NCBI GenBank assembly: GCA_023128195.1 | Contig: JAGMEL010000429.1 | Location: 1 to 5,254, forward strand | DNA length: 5,254 nt | Direction of reading: 5' to 3' | Source: Caldifarciminota bacterium | Lineage (GTDB): Bacteria > Hydrothermota > Tepidihabitantia > SM23-42 | Shown: piece after piece, positions 1 through 3,694 of the stretch | How positions within the stretch are numbered: the first letter of the stretch is position 1 | Layout of the letters: every line of letters starts with the position of its first letter | Position numbers and translations under genes: made by a program | Notes under the pieces: model-generated | Told to the model about the DNA's origin: nothing | Seen by the model: the letters and a program-made list of their open reading frames with translations, nothing else | Databases searched by the model: none

Positions 1-3
1 CAT
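1..3 (-). CDS. Start codon of a minus-strand gene leaving the window
   Basis: Read on the minus strand, positions 3 to 1 are ATG. They are preceded at a six-base spacing by a purine-rich ribosome site (10-18) and further up by a well-formed promoter (73-100). The combination makes a real translation start likely although no second codon is visible, so the product cannot be named. The gene points away from the plus-strand exported-protein gene at 453-788. Confidence 0.6.
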
Positions 4-9
4 AAAAAA

Positions 10-18
10 CTCCTCTCT
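10..18 (-). promoter_or_regulatory. Ribosome binding site of the left-edge gene
   Basis: The minus strand reads AGAGAGGAG followed by six T residues and then ATG. GGAG at 13-10 is a strong Shine-Dalgarno core at normal spacing. Just upstream, 19-34 forms a small hairpin (GCTGA / TCAGC arms, six-base loop) in the roughly 60-base leader. It ends immediately before the ribosome site and could affect access to it, but a 5-bp stem is weak evidence. Confidence 0.6.
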
Positions 19-72
19 GCTGAAAAATATCAGCACGATAAGGACCTTTATACCTTTTCTTTTCCTAATGTT

Positions 73-100
73 ATTATATATATAATAATGAATCTGTCAA
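73..100 (-). promoter_or_regulatory. Sigma-70-type promoter for the left-edge gene
   Basis: On the minus strand TTGACA (100-95) is followed after 16 bp by TATAAT (78-73); both hexamers match consensus. Transcription would start near 66, giving a leader of about 60 bases before the ATG at 3. A 13-bp palindrome (AGGGCA-T-TGCCCT, 102-114) lies directly upstream of the -35 box and is a possible regulator site, though it may simply be one of the many small palindromes in this window. Confidence 0.7.
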
Positions 101-172
101 TAGGGCATTGCCCTTTGTTAAGAAACGGGGAAAGGGAGAATCGGTGAAATGGAGAAAAAGAAATACGCTACG

Positions 173-317
173 CTGAAGACATATCCGCCAAACAGCACGG
201 CGGATTGAAGACACACAAAGCTGAAGTCACATCCACTTATCGTGTATTGAAGACATGCTTCGCTGGAGATTTAGTTAATTGGTTAATTGAAGATTAGTTA
301 ATTATAGATTTTTTGAC
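173..317 (+). repeat. Left copy of TGAAGACA repeat block
   Basis: A run of related units built on (C/T)TGAAGACA begins at 173, 205, 221, 247, 263 and 287, with spacings of 16 bp or somewhat more. Its right part (247-317) matches 831-901 with 5 mismatches in 71 bp, and the last 61 bp (257-317 against 841-901) differ at only 2 positions. The segment 205-230 also matches 815-840 with 2 mismatches; the left copy carries 16 to 26 bp of extra unit between those two parts. TTAGTTAATT occurs twice inside (271-280 and 294-303). The origin of the family is unknown. Confidence 0.8.
183..205. repeat. Small hairpin inside the left repeat block
   Basis: ATCCGCC (183-189) and GGCGGAT (199-205) are perfect 7-bp inverted arms around a 9-base loop. 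There is no T-run after it on either strand, so it is not a typical intrinsic terminator. The right copy of the repeat block lacks it. Confidence 0.5.
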
Positions 318-404
318 AGTAGACAGAGAAAAAAGGCGAGAAATGGAGAAACAGAGTGCCGTTTGATGTAAGCAACTCAATTAGATAGAGCGATATGGTA
401 GCAA

Positions 405-433
405 TTGACAAATCATTATAATTTCAGTATAAT
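405..433 (+). promoter_or_regulatory. Perfect-consensus promoter of the exported-protein gene
   Basis: TTGACA (405-410), exactly 17 bp, then TATAAT (428-433): full consensus hexamers at optimal spacing. Transcription should start near 440, leaving only a dozen or so bases before the TTG start at 453. The promoter rules out translation from the TTG at 405, because that codon is itself part of the -35 box. With no visible operator overlapping it, strong constitutive expression is a reasonable inference. Confidence 0.85.
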
Positions 434-442
434 TATATCAGT

Positions 443-448
443 AGGAGG
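443..448 (+). promoter_or_regulatory. Ribosome binding site that fixes the TTG start at 453
   Basis: AGGAGG lies four bases ahead of TTG at 453-455, in frame with the longer open frame from 405. The full anti-16S match, placed directly after the predicted transcription start, decides for the shorter protein. Confidence 0.8.
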
Positions 449-452
449 ATTC

Positions 453-788
453 TTGAAGAAATTCGCAATAGCTGTGTGCTTAGGTCTGATACTGTACATT
501 AATTGCGCGAAAACAGTTGGTTCATATGAGATTACATTGAGAAATAGAACAGATGATTGTATTGCGGAACTGCACATCGGGGGCATTTCGATAATTGCAA
601 ACGCAAATCAAACATCAAGCAACATTCTTTTAGGATGTGGTGATTATGAATATTCACTTATTGCCTATACAACTGCGCATGATACAGTAATATCAGTGCA
701 CGACATTATTGCAGTACATGGTGATAGAACATGTGCAGTCAATAAGGCTGATGGCAATTATTCCTATTTTTGGGAAGAAGGGAATTAA
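453..788 (+). CDS. Small exported protein of unknown function
   Basis: I do not recognise the family. Starting at TTG 453, the product has 111 residues. It opens with two lysines and a hydrophobic stretch (residues about 4-18, FAIAVCLGLILYIN) that looks like a Sec signal peptide. Cys18 could suggest a lipoprotein, but the residues before it (Y-I-N) are a poor lipobox. The rest is rich in beta-prone, Thr/Asn/Gly segments with three cysteines (36, 62, 94), suggesting a small secreted or periplasmic beta-sandwich with a disulfide; that is inference. The gene stands alone with its own strong promoter, between two copies of a repeat block, and is convergent with the HEPN gene. Translation from 405 would add 16 residues encoded by promoter DNA and is rejected. 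Its isolation and flanking repeats suggest a mobile or recently acquired unit. Confidence 0.7.
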   Translation: MKKFAIAVCLGLILYINCAKTVGSYEITLRNRTDDCIAELHIGGISIIANANQTSSNILLGCGDYEYSLIAYTTAHDTVISVHDIIAVHGDRTCAVNKADGNYSYFWEEGN

Positions 789-814
789 TACCAAATGACC
801 TCTGTATTCTGTGG

Positions 815-901
815 TTGAAGACACGCAAAGCTGAAGGCACGCTTCGCAGGAGATTTAGTTAATTGGTTTATTGAAGATTAGTTAATTATAGATTTTTTGA
901 C
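815..901 (+). repeat. Right copy of TGAAGACA repeat block
   Basis: This is a direct repeat of the block at 173-317, in the same orientation: 815-840 matches 205-230 and 831-901 matches 247-317. Units start at 815, 831, 847 and 871. It lies between the stop of the exported-protein gene (788) and the stop of the HEPN gene (950). No hairpin-plus-T-run terminator was found between these convergent genes. Confidence 0.8.
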
Positions 902-949
902 GGAAGGTTAAGGGAATACTCTGGTGATATCCTCCTCCATTTTAGTATT

Positions 950-1429
950 TTACTTCTTTCTCTTTGTAAATCCAAATTTTCTCTGCGGATTTTTCTTTTC
1001 AATAATTTTCTGCAGCAGGTCGACAAATTTAACAGCAGTTTCAAGGGCATTGTCGGCTTCTGTTTTTGAAATAGAAATATCAACATCATAAGTGAAAATA
1101 TTTCGTTTTCTTCGCATTTTATCAAATCGTTCAACGATCGGTTTAAATTCCGTGCCTAAAAATTGAGACATAAATTCTACTACTGTTCTATGTTGATATC
1201 CATCAGCAGAACGAAACCCATTTAAAAGCATCAACGCACGACCTGCTCGCAGCATTGCTAAATACGCAATAGTATATGCAATACCTTCGTCGATTTCCAA
1301 ATTTGCTCTGGCTGTTTTTATATCTTTTTTAGCACGCAAGATTAATTTCTTGGCTGATCTGAAATCAGATTTCTGCTTTTTAATTAACCCTTTTCCTAAA
1401 TATTCTTCAATAAACCTTTTATAATTCAT
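950..1429 (-). CDS. HEPN domain protein, putative toxin partner of the MNT gene
   Basis: A 159-residue, mostly helical protein of the HEPN family. HEPN proteins paired with minimal nucleotidyltransferases are typically RNase toxins, or substrates of the partner enzyme. Visible marks are the helix pair at residues 28-70, GYQHRTVVEF (77-86), typical of the MNT-linked HEPN group, and the signature near the C-terminal helix, R109-N110-I-F-T-Y114-D115. The canonical active motif is R-x4-H; here the His position is Tyr, so RNase activity by the usual mechanism is uncertain. The tail (residues 145-159) is strongly basic. The ATG overlaps the 3' end of the MNT gene by 11 bp and has no good ribosome site of its own, so the two are probably translationally coupled. 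Role as toxin is inferred from family and context. Confidence 0.8.
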   Translation of the reverse strand: MNYKRFIEEYLGKGLIKKQKSDFRSAKKLILRAKKDIKTARANLEIDEGIAYTIAYLAMLRAGRALMLLNGFRSADGYQHRTVVEFMSQFLGTEFKPIVERFDKMRRKRNIFTYDVDISISKTEADNALETAVKFVDLLQKIIEKKNPQRKFGFTKRKK

Positions 1430-1991
1430 CTTCAGTTCCGATTAATAATATTTTGGGTTTTTCAACAAGATCCAATATAAATGAATTGTTTTCTCTTTTT
1501 TTCTGCTTGAAGTCCTCTCCTGTATATAAGCTATAATTTATCTCTCTTTTTAGAAGTCTTTCTAATTTTCTTAGTTCGGGTAGTAATTTATCTTCATCAA
1601 TATTGCCCATAATAAACAAATCAATATCACTCGAAGCATTCTCTTCATTTTTAGCAAAAGACCCATAGATAAAAGCAACTTTTGTACCCTTTAATTTTTC
1701 TAAAGTTGCTTTTAGTAATGCTTGTATTCCAATAGTTTTAAATACGATGCTCTTCAATTCCTCAAATAACGGATAGGTTTTATTAAGATAAAAAAAGTTA
1801 AGATTGCCTGTCTTTTTGGAACTAAAAATACCGTCAACTTCTAATCTGAGTAATTCTTTGTGAATCATACTCACTGGAATATCAAGAAGACGTTCTAATT
1901 CTCTTAGATAATACTCCTTATCTGGATTTGTAAAATAGAGCCTAAACAATGCCTTACGTGTCTTTGATTTAAAAATTTTAGAAATGTCCAT
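1419..1991 (-). CDS. Winged-helix minimal nucleotidyltransferase (MNT), putative antitoxin and autoregulator
   Basis: A 190-residue protein with two parts. Residues about 8-70 form a winged helix-turn-helix (YYLRELERLLDIPVSMIHKE as the helix-turn-helix core, wing around 58-68). Residues about 100-188 form a polymerase-beta-type nucleotidyltransferase with G110-S111 and D122-x-D124, the GS-x10-D-x-D signature. The position of the third acidic residue appears to be Asn (REINYSLYT, 149-157), which I recall as common in HTH-linked members. In MNT/HEPN modules the nucleotidyltransferase neutralises the HEPN partner, in some cases by adding AMP to it. The gene is the first of a two-gene unit overlapping the HEPN gene. 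The DNA-binding domain and two tandem palindromes over its promoter (1996-2039) point to autorepression. ATG at 1991 is the first start after the promoter, with only a weak AAGG ahead of it. Confidence 0.85.
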   Translation of the reverse strand: MDISKIFKSKTRKALFRLYFTNPDKEYYLRELERLLDIPVSMIHKELLRLEVDGIFSSKKTGNLNFFYLNKTYPLFEELKSIVFKTIGIQALLKATLEKLKGTKVAFIYGSFAKNEENASSDIDLFIMGNIDEDKLLPELRKLERLLKREINYSLYTGEDFKQKKRENNSFILDLVEKPKILLIGTEDEL

Positions 1992-1995
1992 AATC

Positions 1996-2039
1996 TTGTA
2001 ACCTTTTTATATTACAATTGTAACCTATTTTGGTTACAA
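1996..2039 (-). promoter_or_regulatory. Two tandem 22-bp inverted-repeat operators upstream of the MNT gene
   Basis: Positions 2018-2039 are a perfect inverted repeat, TTGTAACC-N6-GGTTACAA on the minus strand. The next 22 bp (1996-2017) are a second, directly abutting copy in which one half-site is degenerate (TTGTAATA) and the other intact (GGTTACAA). The first copy fills the spacer and enters the -10 box; the second covers the predicted start point. The exact 22-bp phasing, two helical turns, suits cooperative binding of dimers on one face. The natural ligand is the winged-helix domain of the MNT protein; that pairing is inference. Confidence 0.75.
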
Positions 2040-2045
2040 TGTCAA
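2017..2045 (-). promoter_or_regulatory. Promoter of the MNT-HEPN unit
   Basis: On the minus strand TTGACA (2045-2040), 17 bp, then TACAAT (2022-2017). Start of transcription is expected near 2010, giving a leader of about 19 bases. The spacer and -10 box lie inside operator copy 1, so a bound repressor would directly exclude RNA polymerase. Confidence 0.75.
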
Positions 2046-2094
2046 TACTCAATTTGCATCAAAAATAATCTTATTGAGAAAGGGTACGTTGTCA

Positions 2095-2180
2095 CGTAGA
2101 TTAGAATTCTCTTATCTACGATAAAGACATAAATCGTAGATTAAAATCTATTAACCTTGTTGTGCCGTAGATTAAGGTCT
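2095..2180. repeat. Cluster of three CGTAGATTA repeat units
   Basis: CGTAGATTA begins at 2095, 2135 and 2166, each followed by related AATCT / GGTCT sequence (spacings 40 and 31 bp). The first unit is a 26-bp imperfect palindrome: CGTAGAT (2095-2101) pairs with ATCTACG (2114-2120) around a central AGAATTCT. The second contains the perfect palindrome TAGATT-AA-AATCTA (2137-2150). It looks like a dispersed palindromic family rather than coding DNA. Transcript hairpins or protein binding are both possible. Confidence 0.6.
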
Positions 2181-2208
2181 GTTCCTCTCATGATTTCAAG
2201 AGTTTTTA

Positions 2209-2250
2209 ACGGAAATAACCTCTGGTTCCGTAAAAAACCATCGGTTCTGG
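2209..2250. repeat. Short hairpin and duplicated AACC-N3-GGTT motif
   Basis: ACGGAA (2209-2214) can pair with TTCCGT (2226-2231), with AACC-TCT-GGTT (2217-2227) nested inside. A second AACC-ATC-GGTT (2236-2246) follows 19 bp later. On the plus strand a run of A follows the hairpin; on the minus strand T residues precede it. It is therefore not in the right orientation for a standard terminator of the minus-strand nitroreductase. Confidence 0.4.
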
Positions 2251-2367
2251 AGGAAAACCCCTACCCATTTGATAAAAGGAGCTTCTCGACTCGCTGCGCT
2301 CGCTCGAACAGTAAGAAAAAGGTCACGGGTCATTAATCATTATGTAATTATCACCCTCCCCTTTATC

Positions 2368-2386
2368 CCCTCCCTTCAAGGGAGGG
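2368..2386. repeat. Perfect 19-bp palindrome
   Basis: CCCTCCCTT-C-AAGGGAGGG has perfect 9-bp arms around one central base. It overlaps the first unit of the 33-34 bp tandem repeat. It lies about 85 bp downstream of the nitroreductase stop and could form a stem in that transcript, but no T-run accompanies it. Confidence 0.6.
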
Positions 2387-2468
2387 AAATAGTATGTGTA
2401 GCGACCCTTGAAGAAAGGGGAATGGTATGTGTAGCGGACCCTTCAAGGGAGGAAAATATTGGCGCGGG
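2372..2468. repeat. Three-copy imperfect tandem repeat, period 33-34 bp
   Basis: Units begin with CCCTT(C/G)AAG at 2372, 2405 and 2439. The first two share the 3' part GGTATGTGTAGCG almost exactly (AGTATGTGTAGCG in unit one). The third diverges after GGGAGGAAAATA and ends next to the nitroreductase stop codon. The frame-preserving period of 33 is not accompanied by coding evidence. Confidence 0.65.
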
Positions 2469-2469
2469 T

Positions 2470-3396
2470 CTATGTTGTTTTTTCCTCAAATAGCTGATAT
2501 TTTTTGAACCAATTAAATCCGAATTCGGCCATAATTTCAAGAAATTTGTCATTGGAATCAGGCATTGAATCAGCACAATAATGAAGTCCAAAATAACGTT
2601 GTGCCGCATTTATATATCCCTTCTCTTTAATTCTTTTGATACATTTTTCAGCGAATTCTTTGCCGTGTACATTTTGACAAACTTCTGATATCTTCTTAAG
2701 TCGTTTTTCGGTTATTTCGAATTTTGCATCAGGATATTTCTCGTTAAACACTTTTTTAATATCTTCATCTTCTATTTCATGGTATTTACTCTCATGGACA
2801 ATTACATCAACACCTAACTTTTTCCGCGGTTTAGGCCTGGTTTTTGGGTAACCCAGGCAGAGTAACACGACCGGGAATACACCTTTGGGTAAGTTAAACA
2901 TATCCTGAATTTCCCGAAAAAATTCAAGCACAGTACCGATGTAAACTGAACCCAATCCCAATGAATCGGCAGCAGTACAAATATTTTGAGCACAGATAAT
3001 CGTGTCTTGAAAAGATATCCAAAAATGTCGAAAGCTGCTTGTAGCAGTAAATGGCGCGATTTCAAGTTGTGCCCATTTTTCAAGACGATGCCAATCAATA
3101 CAGAAAAGCAGATTAACTGGCGCTTTATCAATAAAATCTTGCTCACACATTTTTGCCAATTTTTGTTTCACTTCTTCAGTTTCGATTTTTATTATGGAAT
3201 ACGGCTGCAAATTCCCACCCGTAGGTGCATGAATCCCTGATTCAAGAATAAGCTGTAGAACATCAGAAGCAATTTTTTTATCGGAGAAACTGCGACAACT
3301 GGTACGCTCAATCAAAAGTTTCATTGTTTGATTTGGATATTCATCATTGTGTGATACCTCTACCCCATGATGAGACGGCATCTCATTTTTCGGCAT
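2470..3396 (-). CDS. Nitroreductase-family FMN oxidoreductase with C-terminal extension
   Basis: A 308-residue protein. Residues about 24-200 are a nitroreductase fold: R31-T-S-C-R35-S-F, the FMN phosphate contact typical of the family; APTGGNLQPYSII (57-69); ADSLGLGSVYIG (143-154); and the LGYP strand (181-184) followed by a proline/basic turn. Such proteins bind FMN, usually as dimers, and pass electrons from NAD(P)H or another donor to nitro compounds, quinones, flavins or similar; the substrate cannot be told here. Family members commonly end near residue 200. This one carries about 100 more, mostly helical residues, with INAAQRYFGLHYCAD (262-276) as the most distinctive segment. Eight cysteines are scattered, with no ferredoxin-like spacing. 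ATG at 3396 is supported by an excellent ribosome site and promoter. It stands alone, co-directional with the kinase upstream but with its own promoter. No signal peptide; cytoplasmic. Confidence 0.88.
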   Translation of the reverse strand: MPKNEMPSHHGVEVSHNDEYPNQTMKLLIERTSCRSFSDKKIASDVLQLILESGIHAPTGGNLQPYSIIKIETEEVKQKLAKMCEQDFIDKAPVNLLFCIDWHRLEKWAQLEIAPFTATSSFRHFWISFQDTIICAQNICTAADSLGLGSVYIGTVLEFFREIQDMFNLPKGVFPVVLLCLGYPKTRPKPRKKLGVDVIVHESKYHEIEDEDIKKVFNEKYPDAKFEITEKRLKKISEVCQNVHGKEFAEKCIKRIKEKGYINAAQRYFGLHYCADSMPDSNDKFLEIMAEFGFNWFKKYQLFEEKTT

Positions 3397-3403
3397 AATT
3401 ATT

Positions 3404-3411
3404 CCTCCTTT
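3404..3411 (-). promoter_or_regulatory. Ribosome binding site of the nitroreductase gene
   Basis: The minus strand reads AAAGGAGG seven bases before ATG at 3396. It is a near-full anti-16S match at ideal spacing, confirming that start. Confidence 0.8.
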
Positions 3412-3439
3412 GTTATACTATTCTTTGACATTTTAATAA

Positions 3440-3467
3440 ATTATATGCGGATTGTATTTAGTGTCAA
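3440..3467 (-). promoter_or_regulatory. Promoter of the nitroreductase gene, -35 box inside the nested element
   Basis: On the minus strand TTGACA (3467-3462), 16 bp, TATAAT (3445-3440): both hexamers are consensus. Transcription would begin near 3433, about 37 bases before the start codon. The -35 hexamer lies within the terminal arm of the inverted-repeat element at 3459-3658, whereas the -10 box lies outside it. Confidence 0.75.
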
Positions 3468-3658
3468 GTTTCGAGGGTGTTGCCCAAATCTCTTTTTGTC
3501 ATTGCGAAGCCCGACCATTAAGAATTGTAATGGTCGGGGTGTGGCAATCTCATTATATTTCATGAGATTACTTCGTCGCTGCGCTTCTCGTAATGACATT
3601 TTAGAATTTCACATGCCTGAATTCGATTTGGGCAACACGCCCTCGAGATTTGACCCTA
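3459..3658. mobile_element. Nested inverted-repeat element, MITE-like, non-coding
   Basis: Outer arms of 32 and 34 bp (3459-3490 and 3625-3658) are inverted copies. Within them 13 bp (TGTTGCCCAAATC) and 7 bp (TCGAGGG) match perfectly, with a 2-bp indel between and a few mismatches towards the ends. Each outer end carries a TA dinucleotide (3459-3460, 3657-3658). Inside lies a second, separate palindrome (3498-3597). There is no coding capacity for a transposase. The size of about 200 bp, inverted ends and TA borders resemble a miniature inverted-repeat element; it could equally be a compound of repetitive extragenic palindromes. It fills most of the gap between the kinase stop and the nitroreductase promoter. 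Confidence 0.6.
3498..3597. repeat. Inner palindrome with an inserted hairpin
   Basis: The ends GTCATTGCGA-AG (3498-3509) and CTTCTCGTAATGAC (3584-3597) are inverted copies with one mismatch and a 2-base indel. The middle has AATCTCAT (3546-3553) pairing with ATGAGATT (3562-3569). This resembles the widespread bacterial repeat built on GTCATTGCGAGnAGCGAAGCGAC...GCAATCTC. The left arm is interrupted by an 11-bp perfect stem, CCCGACCATTA (3510-3520) with TAATGGTCGGG (3528-3538) and a 7-base loop. The right arm has the ordinary CTTCGTCGCTGCGCTTCTCG version instead. Confidence 0.7.
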
Positions 3659-3694
3659 TTTCACTATTTCACTACATGTAGGCTATTTACAGCA

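Larger units (their letters stand above)
101..404. other. Gene-free stretch, mostly degenerate repeats
   Basis: No coding region is supported here. The stretch holds the 102-114 palindrome, a duplicated GAAATGGAGAAA motif (146-157 and 340-351), the 183-205 hairpin and the TGAAGACA-type repeat block (173-317). The last 90 bases lead into the plus-strand promoter at 405. TTGAC at 313-317 has no matching -10 box and belongs to the repeat. Confidence 0.6.
2046..2469. other. Gene-free intergenic stretch packed with short repeats
   Basis: No coding region is supported between the MNT promoter and the nitroreductase stop. The stretch holds the CGTAGATTA cluster (2095-2180), the ACGGAA/TTCCGT hairpin region (2209-2250), a GC-rich patch of CGCTGCGCTCGCTCG type (about 2288-2307) and the tandem repeat with its palindrome (2368-2468). 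A plus-strand open frame across 2269-2493 only reads through these repeats, has no family resemblance and is not called. No T-run follows any of the hairpins in the direction needed to end the nitroreductase transcript. Confidence 0.6.

Noticed and set aside
257..317. Repeat blocks as integron attC sites flanking a cassette
   Set aside because: The GTTAATT-like motifs are not arranged as attC core sites with inverse complementarity, and no integrase is visible.
908..940. Ten-codon minus-strand frame after the HEPN gene (MEEDITRVFP)
   Set aside because: Too short to judge and without a ribosome site; the GGAGGAGG it contains follows, rather than precedes, its ATG.
915..949. AATACT / AGTATT inverted repeat as terminator of the HEPN gene
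   Set aside because: Arms of only 6 bp around a 23-base loop and no T-run; not a credible terminator.
2095..2180. CRISPR array
   Set aside because: Only three short units with unequal spacing (40 and 31 bp), diverging repeats and no cas genes.
2269..2493. Plus-strand open frame of 74 codons across the tandem repeat
   Set aside because: Composed of repeat and GC-rich palindromic DNA, and its end overlaps the 3' end of the nitroreductase gene; the start is a TTG with no convincing context.
3367..3681. Plus-strand open frame of 104 codons
   Set aside because: It reads through the antisense start of the nitroreductase gene and the nested palindromes, has no ribosome site and no family resemblance.
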